Assembly (NCBI GenBank): GCA_004172865.1
Contig: SEBV01000010.1
Span: forward strand, 1-64,000
Source: Gammaproteobacteria bacterium
GTDB lineage: Bacteria; Pseudomonadota; Gammaproteobacteria; Pseudomonadales; Cellvibrionaceae
DNA: 64,000 bases
Reading direction: 5' to 3'
Part shown: piece by piece, positions 45,169 to 55,383 of the stretch
Position numbering within the stretch: position 1 is the first letter of the stretch
How the letters are laid out: the number at the start of each line of letters is the position of its first letter
Notes under the pieces: model-generated
Told to the model about the DNA's origin: nothing
Databases searched by the model: none
The model's input: only the letters and a program-made list of their open reading frames with translations
Translations under genes and position numbers: made by a program

Positions 45169-45680
45169 ATATCCTCTTCCTCGATTTAAGAAAATAAGGC
45201 AAAGTCTAGGGCTATTACATCAATTTTCCGTTAGCCAGCCCACGCTTGGAAAATTTGGGTTTTTGACGTCTCGAACGGATTGAGGCTGATTAGGCGGAAT
45301 AACCTGTCGACCTTCGACCACTCTACTTAAGGTTTTTTGCAATACGTGAACAAGGTTGCATCATAGGGCTACTCAAGCGATAAATTAAATTCTGTAGGCC
45401 AAAAGTGGACATATTCGGCGTTTTAAATCGCAATTGATTTGATACCTTCTAGCTTTTCAGTACATTCATTATTCTGAAACTCCCCATCGTAGCTGTGCCA
45501 TGTATTTCGAACCATATTTGGTAGAACTGGCCGATGAGGCGTAATTTATTGCCGACAATTCTCCGAAAAGCGAATATGATGCAGGATCAAATCGTGCATG
45601 AGTTTACGTGCTCTTTCTCTGGTCCCGTCGAGACGGTTCTAAACAGTCTTTCCCAATTTCACGCTTAACGTAGATCATCC
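45169..45680. other. Intergenic region with a short repeat motif
   Basis: About 510 bp upstream of the MEDS gene. GGCCAAAAGTGGACAT at 45397-45412 resembles GGCCAAGAGCGGACAT at 50717-50732 (14 of 16 bases). No gene is visible. The promoter of the MEDS-kinase operon is expected at the right end, but no clear boxes were found. Confidence 0.4.
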
Positions 45681-46319
45681 ATGAACCAGTTATCGCTCGC
45701 AGGTACTAACCTCAACTATTTCCATATTTGCGCCTTTTTCAACAGTCGCGATGAAGAGTACGAAGTGTTAATCCCATTTTTCAAACAGGGAATAGATCAG
45801 GGCGAAAAAGTCCTCCACATCGTCAATCCTGTAAATACCGAAGACCATCGATCACGCTTGGTAAATGCGGGAATCGACACGCACCACTGTGAATCCTGCG
45901 GCCAGCTTGAAGTTATTTCATGGCAGAATGCTTACTTAGATCCCGATGGTCGATTCGATAAAGCCAAGATGCTTGAAACTATCAATCATATAACTGGGGA
46001 AGGATTAGACGCTGGCTTCCCACGTTTACGTATCATGGGGGATATGGAATGGGTTTTCAGTGATACTCCCGGAGCAGAAGATATCCTCGAATATGAGGCG
46101 GAGGTTAACGAAGTACTTGAGCTTAATCGCCAACCCGCCGTCTGTGTGTACGATATCGCCAAGCTTTCCGGCTCAATGATGATGGACTTACTCCGCACTC
46201 ACCCGCTAACGTTGATTGGAGGTGTAGTTCAGGAGAATCCATTCTACACTCCAGCCGCAGAAATGCTTCAGGAGTTGCGACTACGTAAGTCAAACCGCGC
46301 TACCATCCAGCAAAGATGA
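45681..46319 (+). CDS. MEDS (DcmR-type sensory) domain protein
   Basis: This 212-aa protein is almost entirely a MEDS domain: HICAFFNSRDEEYEVLIPFFKQGI, EKVLHIVNPV, a mid-region GFPRLRIMGDMEW, and AVCVYDIAKLSG near residue 155. MEDS domains are RecA-like sensory modules seen in DcmR and beside histidine kinases, thought to bind small organic molecules or to feed information to the kinase. The hybrid kinase at 46368 follows by 48 bp in the same direction, so this is presumably its input protein. The ribosome binding site is weak. Confidence 0.85.
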   Translation: MNQLSLAGTNLNYFHICAFFNSRDEEYEVLIPFFKQGIDQGEKVLHIVNPVNTEDHRSRLVNAGIDTHHCESCGQLEVISWQNAYLDPDGRFDKAKMLETINHITGEGLDAGFPRLRIMGDMEWVFSDTPGAEDILEYEAEVNEVLELNRQPAVCVYDIAKLSGSMMMDLLRTHPLTLIGGVVQENPFYTPAAEMLQELRLRKSNRATIQQR

Positions 46320-46367
46320 TAGTTCCTCCGTTGAATGGCAGGCTCTTGAGCGTACGAGGCGTTTTCG

Positions 46368-48014
46368 ATGACAGAAATACAAGCTACCCTGTTGGGTGAG
46401 TCGGACGCTGAGCGAACCATCCGCGACATGATGGGTCTTTTAGCCTTACCCGCTTTGTGGGCAAATCGTGACAGTGAAGATGTTCTCCAGATTATGTCCG
46501 AAGCAATTGAGCATATCGTACCCATCGTATTTTCCTACACAAACATTACGCTCTCATCGAAGCAAGAACCGGTAGATTGTATTCGCGTTCATGGACGTCC
46601 CATTGAAGAACAACTCCGAGACGAGTGGTTGAGCGCTTCAAATAACTGGGCCCAGCGACGCCAGCCAGACGCACGTGTCCAGCAACGTGAAACGCCCCTC
46701 GGAATTATGAAGATCGTTCGGTTTAGTATGAGTTACGGTGTTTTTAGTGGACACATCTGGTTTGGATCAGACAGCGACGATTTTCCAACGGTGGCACACC
46801 TTGCGTATCTCCGCGCGGCTACTTCATTAGCAGTTAATGGATTGCAAACGGCGCGCGCGACCCGCGAACTGAAAGAAGCTGGTCGCGCCAAAGATGAATT
46901 CCTGGCGATGCTTGGACATGAGCTACGCAATCCGCTGTCTCCCATGGTCGCCGCGCTAAAAATCATGGAGTTAAAAGCCGGGGGTGCTCTCACTTCTGAA
47001 CATCTCGTTCTAAATCGTCAAGTTCGCCATTTACGTCGTCTCGTTGATGATTTACTAGATGTGTCAAGGATCACCCAAGGAAAAGTCCAACTGAAAAGGG
47101 AAGCCCTAGATTTGAAAACGGTCCTAGTCAGTGCGATTGAGGTTGTCCGCCCACTTTTAGAAGAGCGAGGCCACCAATTTACTGCAATTTTAGCGGATAG
47201 CGATGCCTGTATTTTTGGCGATGAAACTCGACTAGTTCAGGTTTTCACTAATCTGCTAACCAACGCCGCGAAGTACACTGATCCTGGAGGGCTAATATCT
47301 TTAACTCTCGTGGTGGAGGAAGAAACGGTAACTGCTCAGATCAAGGATAATGGCGTAGGTATTAGTCCCCGCTTGTTCCCGCGTTTATTCACAATTTTTG
47401 AACAAGGCACGTCTACGATAGACAGAGGTAAAGGTGGATTGGGAATCGGCTTGGCCATTGTCAGAAGTTTTGTAGAGCTGCATGGTGGGTCAGTCGTCGC
47501 TCATAGCGAAGGGATTGGTCATGGGAGTGAGTTTAAAGTCGCATTACCACGGCTACACCGTCAAAAGATCGAACTATCGAAACATCCAGAAAGCTTTTCA
47601 CAGATTGCTCCGTCTGCACGTATATTGTTGGTAGACGACAACGTTGACGCTTTAGAAACTCTAGAAATGTGCTTGCAGGCTTATGGATATGACGTGGCAA
47701 TAGCAAGCGATCCGCTTGAAGCGTTAGAGGTAGCTGACGCCTTCTTGCCCTCAGTTGCCATTCTGGATATTGGCTTACCTATCATGGATGGTTACCAGTT
47801 AGCGAAAGAGATGCGTAAAAAATTTCCTTCGCAAAATTTACGTCTTATTGCGTTAACAGGTTATGGGCAGACAGGAGATAGGGAGTCTACCTCGGCAGCG
47901 GGATTTGATTTACACCTCGTCAAGCCGATAGACCTCGATATATTACTTGGTGCACTGTCAGATGATAGCTCCTCCAAGTTAATTAACGAGTCTTCCAATC
48001 AGAACTTTTGCTAA
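46368..48014 (+). CDS. Hybrid histidine kinase (GAF-like, HisKA, HATPase, receiver)
   Basis: This 548-aa soluble kinase has a GAF-like sensor (about 20-160), then HisKA with H-box DEFLAMLGHELRNPLSPM (His near 184), and an ATPase domain: N-box VFTNLLTNAAKYTD, G1 IKDNGVGISP, G2 KGGLGIGLAIVRSFVELHGG. A receiver domain follows (about 420-535: RILLVDDNVDALE, phospho-acceptor Asp in AILDIGLPIMDGYQ, Lys in HLVKPID). No membrane segments are present. It should work with the MEDS protein just upstream. The output regulator is not in the window. GAGG lies eight bases before ATG. Confidence 0.92.
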   Translation: MTEIQATLLGESDAERTIRDMMGLLALPALWANRDSEDVLQIMSEAIEHIVPIVFSYTNITLSSKQEPVDCIRVHGRPIEEQLRDEWLSASNNWAQRRQPDARVQQRETPLGIMKIVRFSMSYGVFSGHIWFGSDSDDFPTVAHLAYLRAATSLAVNGLQTARATRELKEAGRAKDEFLAMLGHELRNPLSPMVAALKIMELKAGGALTSEHLVLNRQVRHLRRLVDDLLDVSRITQGKVQLKREALDLKTVLVSAIEVVRPLLEERGHQFTAILADSDACIFGDETRLVQVFTNLLTNAAKYTDPGGLISLTLVVEEETVTAQIKDNGVGISPRLFPRLFTIFEQGTSTIDRGKGGLGIGLAIVRSFVELHGGSVVAHSEGIGHGSEFKVALPRLHRQKIELSKHPESFSQIAPSARILLVDDNVDALETLEMCLQAYGYDVAIASDPLEALEVADAFLPSVAILDIGLPIMDGYQLAKEMRKKFPSQNLRLIALTGYGQTGDRESTSAAGFDLHLVKPIDLDILLGALSDDSSSKLINESSNQNFC

Positions 48015-48172
48015 TCCTTATGGCGACATCAGGCACCGTGTGGCCAGGGTCAAAATCCTCAATGGAGCTATAACAGTTTTTTCCTCGGCTATTTCTGTTG
48101 TCGATTGCAGATTGTTGGACCGATTAAAGCAAACTTACGCTCGAAATAAATAATGTGAATTAGAGATTCAGT

Positions 48173-48973
48173 ATGAGTGCTCAATCAAGAAACAATATTC
48201 AGATCTTTGGTGCAGGTCCATCGGCAATTGTATTTGCCCACGGTTTCGGTTGTGATCAGAACATGTGGCGATATCTGACGCCATCCTTTAAGGACCGATT
48301 TACAATAGTGCTGTTTGATCTTGTCGGTAGCGGAAAATCAGATTTGTCTGCTTATGATTTTAAAAAATATGAATCTTTACATGGATACGCACAGGACCTA
48401 CTTGAAATCATTAATGAGGTAACCGATCAACCCGTGATTTTTATTGGGCATTCGGTAAGCGCTACTATCGGGTTACTTGCCTCTGTGAACTCACCTGAAA
48501 AATTTAAATGCCAAATTATGGTTGGCCCGTCTCCTTGCTATGTTAACGACGGTGATTATGTTGGTGGATTTTCACGTGCTGATGTTGAAGAGCTATGTGA
48601 CACCATCGACAGCAATTACTTAGGATGGTCTAGTTCAATAGCGCCGGCCATTATGGGAGCACCAGATCAACCAGAGCTTGGAATCGAATTAACTAATAGT
48701 TTTTGCAGAACAGACCCAGAAATTGCAAAGCATTTTGCTCGCGTTACTTTTTTATCCGATCACCGTGACGCATTGTCAAAATCCAATACGCCAACATTAA
48801 TACTGCAATGCAGCGATGATTTTATCGCCCCATTAACCGTCGGACAATATATGCAAGCGAAGATGCCCGATGCTGAGTTATGTATTATCGAAAACGTTGG
48901 TCACTGCCCTCATCTCAGTTCTCCCGAAGCAAGCACGCAAGCCATCGAAAATTATCTAAAGAGTTACTCGTAG
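48173..48973 (+). CDS. RsbQ/KAI2-like alpha/beta hydrolase
   Basis: This 266-aa alpha/beta hydrolase matches RsbQ across its length: FAHGFGCDQNMWRYL, DLVGSGKSDLSAYD, nucleophile elbow IGHSVSATIGLLAS (Ser94), acid in LQCSDDFIAP, and His in NVGHCPHLS. RsbQ in Bacillus hydrolyses or perceives a hydrophobic ligand and activates the PAS-phosphatase RsbP. Plant KAI2/D14 receptors share the fold. Here the next gene, nine bases away, is a PAS hybrid histidine kinase, so the pair is probably a ligand-sensing unit in which a kinase replaces the phosphatase. Confidence 0.9.
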   Translation: MSAQSRNNIQIFGAGPSAIVFAHGFGCDQNMWRYLTPSFKDRFTIVLFDLVGSGKSDLSAYDFKKYESLHGYAQDLLEIINEVTDQPVIFIGHSVSATIGLLASVNSPEKFKCQIMVGPSPCYVNDGDYVGGFSRADVEELCDTIDSNYLGWSSSIAPAIMGAPDQPELGIELTNSFCRTDPEIAKHFARVTFLSDHRDALSKSNTPTLILQCSDDFIAPLTVGQYMQAKMPDAELCIIENVGHCPHLSSPEASTQAIENYLKSYS

Positions 48974-48981
48974 GTCGACCA

Positions 48982-50520
48982 ATGGAGACAATTCCAGATC
49001 TACCCTCATCGTTTGAATATGCTGCTTGCGGTCTAGTGACCACAGAGGTAAACGGAACTATTCGACGTGCGAATAAAACGTTTTGCAAATGGCTTGGCTT
49101 TTCTGCTGATGAATTGATTGAAAAGAAAAAAATTCAGGAGTTATTTACTGTAGGCGGACGGTTTTTTCATCACACCCATTGGGCGCCGTTATTACAGCTT
49201 CAAGGTTCCGTCGCAGAAATACAGATGGATGTGGTCACTAGTGAGCGTAAAACGTTACCCATGCTTATCAATGTTGTTCGTCAAAAGCATGGTGATAAAA
49301 GCTTCGATCAATTAGCCTTTTTTGTAGCTACGGACAGAAAGAATTTTGAACGTGAGTTAATTTCTACACGCGAAAAACTAAATGAGATAAATCAGCAATT
49401 ATCGATTGCTGATCGTAGAAAGGATGAGTTTCTAGCAACGCTTGCTCATGAGCTTCGTAATCCATTAGCGCCCATACGCAATGTTTTAGAAATTATGCGA
49501 GTCAAAGAAATTAATGATCCTTTTATAAATTCTTCGCGCGATTTAATAGAGAGGCATATTTCCCAAATGACACATTTGGTTGATGACCTAATGGAAGCTT
49601 CACGAATTTCCCAAGGGAAGCTGGAACTCAGAAAAACACGGATTGATCTTACTGATCTTATTCAACACGCTATCGAATCATCATCTGAAATAATCGTAAA
49701 ATCAAATCATAAGTTGACAGTAGAAAAACAGGAAACTTCCATCTTTATTGATGCAGACTCGACTCGTATTAATCAAATTATTTCTAACTTACTCAATAAC
49801 GCGGCGAAATATACTCCTGAAGAAGGCACCATCTCCTTAAAAGTATTTCAAGACCGTGATGAAGCAATTATATCTGTAGCCGATTCGGGAATTGGAATTC
49901 CCGCTGAACAATTGTCTAATATTTTTACGATGTTCTCGCAACTCACACCAGCGCTTGAGCGATCTCAAGGAGGCTTGGGGATCGGTCTTGCCCTCGTGCA
50001 TAGCTTAGTAAAACTGCACGGCGGGTCGATTATTGCGTACAGCGAAGGCGAAGGAAAAGGAAGTGAGTTTATTGTTCGATTACCAATTTCAAATTCATCG
50101 GAAGAAATTGCTGCAACTAGCGGAGATTCTCCATCAGCGCATGTGGCAAGCAAGCGCGTATTAGTAATTGATGACAATATTGATGCTGCGGAAAGTTTGG
50201 CTATGCTGTTGGAATTGGCAGGACATGTTTGTCGCACAGCTCATGATGGAATGACAGGACTTAAAATCGCTGAAGAATTTCATCCCGAAATAATTTTATT
50301 AGATATCGGCCTTCCTGATATCAATGGTTACGAAGTTGCTCAGAGAATTCGGCAGCAGGCTTGGGGCAAAAATATTGTTTTAATCGCTGCCACTGGCTGG
50401 GGGCAAGGCAAGGACAAGGAGTTAGCAAAGGACGCAGGATTCGATGAGCATTTGACTAAGCCAATCGATTTTCAACAACTTAGCTTAATGCTGGAGAATA
50501 TTTCTCCATCACAATTCTAG
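48982..50520 (+). CDS. PAS hybrid histidine kinase paired with RsbQ-like hydrolase
   Basis: This 512-aa soluble kinase has an N-terminal PAS domain (about 10-110: FEYAACGLVTTEVNGTIRRA, KTFCKWLGFSADELI, HWAPLL), a short coil, HisKA (H-box DEFLATLAHELRNPLAPI), HATPase (ISNLLNNAAKYTPEEG, VADSGIGIPAEQLS, GGLGIGLALVHSLVKLHGG) and a receiver (VLVIDDNIDAAES, ILLDIGLPDINGYE, EHLTKPIDF). The frame opens inside the hydrolase gene, but ATG 48982 gives a protein beginning at the PAS domain and lies nine bases after the hydrolase stop. The PAS domain type is the one that RsbQ-like hydrolases accompany in RsbP. Confidence 0.92.
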   Translation: METIPDLPSSFEYAACGLVTTEVNGTIRRANKTFCKWLGFSADELIEKKKIQELFTVGGRFFHHTHWAPLLQLQGSVAEIQMDVVTSERKTLPMLINVVRQKHGDKSFDQLAFFVATDRKNFERELISTREKLNEINQQLSIADRRKDEFLATLAHELRNPLAPIRNVLEIMRVKEINDPFINSSRDLIERHISQMTHLVDDLMEASRISQGKLELRKTRIDLTDLIQHAIESSSEIIVKSNHKLTVEKQETSIFIDADSTRINQIISNLLNNAAKYTPEEGTISLKVFQDRDEAIISVADSGIGIPAEQLSNIFTMFSQLTPALERSQGGLGIGLALVHSLVKLHGGSIIAYSEGEGKGSEFIVRLPISNSSEEIAATSGDSPSAHVASKRVLVIDDNIDAAESLAMLLELAGHVCRTAHDGMTGLKIAEEFHPEIILLDIGLPDINGYEVAQRIRQQAWGKNIVLIAATGWGQGKDKELAKDAGFDEHLTKPIDFQQLSLMLENISPSQF

Positions 50521-51990
50521 CAAGACTCAAAACGGCCGAGGCTGAGTGAAAACTAAATTTTAATTTTAAAAATTAAATAGAAGCGCGTCGCTATGTGAAT
50601 TCTAATGGTTTCGTTGATTATGAATCTGAAAGAATTTGAATAGGCACGCGAAAATAGTGTAGCTTTTGCCAATAAAGTTTTGTCGCTCGACAATTTTTGA
50701 GTTTTCACACAGCCTCGGCCAAGAGCGGACATTCATTTTATCGGTATGAGCCGTCTTATCCGATTTGGCTTAGTTTTTTTATCGTGCTCAATGTGCGACT
50801 TAAGCTCTGTTTCGATTTAGCCTTGCCGTGCATCCACCTGGATCCAAACTTCTTCATCTTAAATCTTCCGAGGTCAGTCTGATTCGATCCGTGGGGAATA
50901 AGTTCCGTTCGATAATGCGAGGCAAAATAATTTAACTATTATGCTTTTTGACGGATATTACTAACTGCTATTTTTGCTCTGAAGCCAGGACAGGATTATG
51001 ATTTGGATTTCAATTTTGACTCGTAGAAACTTTGAATTTGTTTAGCCGCGTAAGATTTGGGCTTTACGGATTTCAGTTTTTCTTCGAGGTTCGAATGTTT
51101 TGATTCACCTGATGAATTGCATCTCCCACTTGTATTGCTTGTTTCCCTGCAATAGATTTGGCACTTACTTCTCCTTGAAATTAAACATCCTTCGCTAACT
51201 TTATTGTAATCGATGCAAATTCGAAAGACGTGAATAGCTGTTTGTCCTGTGAGATATCTCGCACGAAGTAGTGACTTTTGATTTCACAATGTATACATGT
51301 CGACAGATTGAGAACTGGTTAGCATTTTAATTTCAGGTGGTCTTTTTAACTATTAGGTAACTGTGCTAATTTGGGCGTCGAACAATAGGCAAGGATTGCG
51401 TCCAAAGATCGCTTGGATATGATGCCAACAATAATATTACGTTCGAGCGTAAATAAATCAATGATCGCATCTGCGTCTTTTGCATCTACGGATCGCTGAA
51501 GTCTTTTCACCAATAAATCTGCTTTAAATAACAGATATTATCTCAGTGGAAGATGAGTTACGGAAGGTCGATGATGTTTTTCGTATCAAGAATTAGACGC
51601 GCATCATACTGTTTACAAATGTTTCAGGTGAGTTCTTAGTGCAACTGCCTTCCATCTTGTGTACCGACTTCAGTCACTGGCGATACAGAAAATGCATGAC
51701 TCCATATCCGATGAGAGTGCCATGCAAGTCGAACATAACTAAATGGAATGTCTTTATATTAATCACGACAATCCAATAGCGCTGTAGAATTTGCCCTTGT
51801 TCGATTCAATATATCCTATACATTCTGCGTTCAGCCTTCCATTACCAGAAAATGACCATGTGACAAACTTCTAAATGCAAATATGAACGTGCTGTTGGAA
51901 GTTCACGACTTACGTACCTATACTCACTTAGCCGCCCGTTTAACAGGCACAACGTTTCGTATTAAATACAAATAACATCTCAGGAAAAGC
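50521..51990. other. Long region without an intact gene
   Basis: About 1.47 kb. It starts with a long inverted repeat (50534-50554 and 50700-50720, listed separately). The rest has short frames only. Around 51000-51060 on the minus strand a scrap reads KPKSYAAKQIQSFYESKLKS, possibly a decayed phasin-like or similar small protein. The AGGA site for the next gene closes it. Confidence 0.4.
50534..50720. repeat. 21-bp inverted repeat pair spanning 187 bp
   Basis: The left arm 50534-50554 begins GGCCGAGGCTGAGTG. The right arm 50700-50720 begins AGTTTTCACACAGCC. The arms are complementary at 20 of 21 positions. The 145-bp AT-rich interior has no gene. It could be the ends of a small non-autonomous mobile element (MITE-like). 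No target duplication was identified with certainty. Confidence 0.55.
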
Positions 51991-53289
51991 ATGTTCGGCA
52001 TTACAAACAAATCCATCGGCCAGAGTGCTCAAACTCAGCTCGGTCATCGTAAGTACGATAGCGATCTTAATGCCATAAAGCTTAATATGGCTTATATCGA
52101 ATTCACACCGAGCGGCAACATTGTTGACGCAAACAACCTTTTTCTTGAAACAGTTGGTTATGATCGCGCCGAAATCATAGGGAAACATCATCAAATTCTT
52201 TGTGACCCCACTTACGCTGCGTCAAATGACTATCTGACTTTTTGGGCAAATTTACGTGCAGGGCTTGCACAAAGCGGAACATTTCGACGGGTTGGCAATA
52301 AGGAAAAATCAATTTGGCTGGAGGCAAGCTATTTTCCGGTCACGGATAACGGTGAAGTTGTTAGAATAATTAAGATCGCCTCAGATGTTACTACTGCGCA
52401 AAATAACTTAATCGCAGGTAACGCTCTTATTAGCGCACTTGAAAAATCTCTCGCTGTAATCGAGTTTGATCCAAAAGGTGTCGTCCTCACTGCTAATGAA
52501 AACTTTTTAAAAGCTGTTGGTTACAGATTACATGAGGTAATTGGCCGTCACCATAAACTGTTTTGCTATGACGAGTTTTATCGGGAGCAACCGCATTTTT
52601 GGTCAGATCTCGCGATGGGAAAATTTAAGTCAGGAAAATTCGAACGCAAAAATGCCAAAGGCAATTCTATTTGGCTTGAAGCGACATACAATCCTATCTT
52701 CGACTCAAACGGTAAAGTTTATAAAGTTGTCAAATTCGCAAGCGATATCACCACTCGGGTAGACACAACCCGTCGTGCCGCTGAAGCTGCGGCCTCGACC
52801 TCGGAACAAACATCACAAATAACTGAAAATGTACGCGTAGTGCTTGAACAGGCTATTGCAACGTCGACACAAATCACTACGCAAATAAATCAAGCTGCGG
52901 AGATTACGGATCAGCTTAATAGTCGCTCAGATAGTATTACAAAAATGGTGAGTACTATCCGCTCGATCGCAGAGCAAACAAATCTACTTGCTTTAAATGC
53001 AGCTATTGAGGCTGCTCGCGCGGGAGATCAAGGCCGAGGATTTGCTGTAGTTGCTGATGAAGTACGAACATTAGCGCGTCGAACTGGTGAGGCCACAACT
53101 GAAATAGCTTCAGTTGTCGAAATTAACCATCAATTAACCACGGCAATCCGTAAGCAAATGGAACAAGTGATTCAAATATCAGTGGAAGGGCAACAAAAAA
53201 TAGCTGAAGTAGCTATTAGTATGAAGGAGATCGAACAAGGAGTAACGGATTTCGCTAAGACAGTTCATTCACTCACAAATATCGAATAG
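51991..53289 (+). CDS. Cytoplasmic PAS-PAS methyl-accepting chemotaxis protein
   Basis: This 432-aa protein has two PAS domains (about 25-135 and 145-255). Each has the pattern IEF.P.G....AN..FL..VGY....IIG.HH and a closing KSIWLEA or NSIWLEA with VKFASDIT. A short receptor signalling domain follows (about 265-430), with the hairpin tip [33 protein letters not shown]. No transmembrane segment is present. This is the BdlA/Aer-like soluble layout that senses redox or internal metabolites and signals to CheA. AGGA lies five bases before ATG 51991. No che genes lie nearby. Confidence 0.92.
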   Translation: MFGITNKSIGQSAQTQLGHRKYDSDLNAIKLNMAYIEFTPSGNIVDANNLFLETVGYDRAEIIGKHHQILCDPTYAASNDYLTFWANLRAGLAQSGTFRRVGNKEKSIWLEASYFPVTDNGEVVRIIKIASDVTTAQNNLIAGNALISALEKSLAVIEFDPKGVVLTANENFLKAVGYRLHEVIGRHHKLFCYDEFYREQPHFWSDLAMGKFKSGKFERKNAKGNSIWLEATYNPIFDSNGKVYKVVKFASDITTRVDTTRRAAEAAASTSEQTSQITENVRVVLEQAIATSTQITTQINQAAEITDQLNSRSDSITKMVSTIRSIAEQTNLLALNAAIEAARAGDQGRGFAVVADEVRTLARRTGEATTEIASVVEINHQLTTAIRKQMEQVIQISVEGQQKIAEVAISMKEIEQGVTDFAKTVHSLTNIE

Positions 53290-53872
53290 AAATTTTTGGC
53301 GTGTACCCGAAATTATGTGAATAAGGTAAATCGCAAGAGCATGACTAGATATTTAATTGCAATAAACATCGTAATCCACGCATTTCAAGTTAATGCCACG
53401 GTGCTTAAGAGGTAATCTATCCAGACTTCATGTAGAAAAGACTTTGTTCCCAGCATGATTGAAGCAATTATTTATGGCTTAAATAACGCAAAGCGCTCTT
53501 AGAAATTTTCCTTCTGAAAAAAGTCGTGTAGTCGACGATTAGCTATAGCACCATCATAAATAAAGGAATCTTACAACGCGTCCCCTGCCTCCAAAGTAGT
53601 ACCTGCGGCACACAAATTTTTATAGCGATGGGCATCAAAACTAGCATCAACGATAGTTCAAAATTTTCTGTCAATATTTAAACTAAGTATTCAAATTCGA
53701 ACGCGATATTGCAAGTCACGTTACCTAATGTTTACTGTCATAATTTCTTAGTAAGCTCACCTGATAGTAAATGTGTGCTCGAGCACAGACCGAGCACACG
53801 CCAAACGCAATAGTTAACGTGTCAAGATTTTTCTCAAACACATTATTACCCCTAACGTTCTGAGGAATTAAA
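53290..53872. other. Intergenic region before the DUF2188 remnant
   Basis: About 580 bp with no gene. The one strong signal is the palindrome and hairpin at 53773-53799, listed separately, about 75 bp before the DUF2188 start. Confidence 0.45.
53773..53799. promoter_or_regulatory. Palindromic element upstream of DUF2188 remnant
   Basis: GTGTGCTCG (53773-53781) pairs with CGAGCACAC (53791-53799). Nested in it, GTGCTCGAGCAC (53775-53786) is a perfect 12-bp palindrome. GC-rich symmetry in AT-rich DNA 75 bp before a gene start suggests a regulator binding site; a hairpin in RNA is the alternative. Confidence 0.45.
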
Positions 53873-53873
53873 A

Positions 53874-54040
53874 ATGAACGCTTACATTTGACAAAAAGTA
53901 ATGATCATTGGCAACTTATCAAAGAAGGTGCAACCAGAGGGTCTATTGTGGCACTACAAAAAAGGAGCCGCTTCAAATTGCACATGATTTTTTGAAAACC
54001 AAAGAGGCATCTTTGAAAATTCGTAGTGAGATCGAATTGT
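53874..54040 (+). pseudogene. Decayed DUF2188 protein gene
   Basis: GAGGA precedes ATG 53874, but that frame stops after five codons. Shifted by one base, the DNA reads RLHLTKSNDHWQLIKEGATRG, then in another frame AHDFLKTKEASLKIRSEIEL. This is the order of DUF2188 proteins (an N-terminal strand with HLTK..DHW.LI.EGA.R, a helix, then a basic strand). At least two frameshifts and a stop are needed to read it, so it is not functional. Confidence 0.5.
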
Positions 54041-54596
54041 CTTAAACACGAGAGTTGTCAGAACCAAAATAAATTGATTTAAATTCCATTCACTGAGAAA
54101 AATGTCTTGGGAAATAGGTTTTTAGACGACGAAAATGCTCCATTCGAAGAAAATTCAGGTCGCGCAATTGAATTTGACCTATTAATTTCGAAGACGCGGA
54201 TTTCACAGAAAGTTTCATTAGCTAACTCCTGAAACACGCGTCTTGGAAAGTCACAACATCACTGGTTACGAAAAAAGTTGAAGAAGAGGACGATGAAAGT
54301 GAGGACGGTTTATCTGGGGACACTTTGATAACATGAAGATGGAGCGCCTTCCCTACATGAGCCTGAGGGTGTGATTCCCATCGATTAGGATCTTACAATA
54401 GTGAATGCAACAGAAATTGGTGCTCGCTATTGGGTGAATGAAGCCGAACTCGCGCATACGCAACCATTAGATGGCGAGCTATGGTGAACCCCCAAAATTT
54501 GGAAAATAGTCTTAGGGAAATTCGATTGCAAATGGATTTAAATGGGAGCTACAGCGCAAAATTGAGATGATCAACAAAGTTTTAATGGAGTGAGCG
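54041..54596. other. Region without an intact gene
   Basis: About 555 bp. A piece near 54400-54480 reads VNATEIGARYWVNEAELAHTQ before a stop and may be a scrap of a decayed gene. It ends with GGAG before the next start. Confidence 0.35.
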
Positions 54597-55091
54597 ATGA
54601 ATATTCCAGAAAAATTTTTGCAAAAAATTTTAACAAAGGTATTGGGCGGGATTTTCAATTTCGCCTATCCAGGAAATCGTATTGATGACGAAGAATTTAT
54701 TAATTTAGTCATCGTTCGCTGTGCATTAGAAATAAAATCTTCGCAATTAATACTACAAAATCTCACACGTAATACCCGTCTAATAGCGCAGCAGCTAATC
54801 GAAGACTACGTGAAAATTCGGCTTGAAATTTGTCGTATCGCGGTGGCTAAAAAGATATCGGTACTCAATTATACTGAAACTATTACTGATGGCCAAGCAA
54901 GAGAATTAATGGACAATGACAGAATCCTCTCCGACACTGACTATGGAAAAACTCAAGTCTTGGCACACGAAGACATGATTACATTATTTAAGCGAGCCTC
55001 GACTTCTGAAGATCCGGTAATTTCAAAATATATACAAAAAACGCTTCCTACGCTCCACTATGGTCTCAAGATCTCTAAGAAAATTCGATAG
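54597..55091 (+). CDS. DUF4142-like helical protein
   Basis: This 164-aa four-helix protein resembles DUF4142 (ferritin-like fold): VIVRCALEIKSSQLILQNL, LIAQQLIEDYVKIRLEICRIAVAK, DTDYGKTQVLAHEDMITLFKRAS and a final KYIQKTLPTLHYGLKIS. The family is usually about 170 aa, often exported; this copy lacks an obvious signal peptide. Members are stress-related with no known reaction. ATG 54597 has GGAG six bases upstream. Confidence 0.6.
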   Translation: MNIPEKFLQKILTKVLGGIFNFAYPGNRIDDEEFINLVIVRCALEIKSSQLILQNLTRNTRLIAQQLIEDYVKIRLEICRIAVAKKISVLNYTETITDGQARELMDNDRILSDTDYGKTQVLAHEDMITLFKRASTSEDPVISKYIQKTLPTLHYGLKISKKIR

Positions 55092-55383
55092 AAGTGTAGA
55101 ACGAGCATCCATAAGATATTCTTGTTTAAACAATTTACCATTACCATTCCAAAATTTCAAAATTCTTATGACACTCTTAGGGAGCATACCACTCGGAGAA
55201 CTTTCACAGTTCCCGATCATAGATTTACAAGCGCTCTCAATTTAGGGAAGTGTCTTCAATGTGATATCTTCTCGGTGCAATTACGTTGAACTTTGATTAG
55301 TACCATCAAATTAGCGTGATTATCTTATTAACCGCAGCAATATCATCGTTATGGTATAGTCACCAAAATTTAATGGAGAGATC

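Noticed and set aside
48880-48981. N-terminal extension of the PAS kinase inside the hydrolase gene
   Set aside because: It is antisense to nothing but overlaps the hydrolase C-terminus in another frame and is basic, unpatterned sequence; ATG 48982 starts at the PAS domain.
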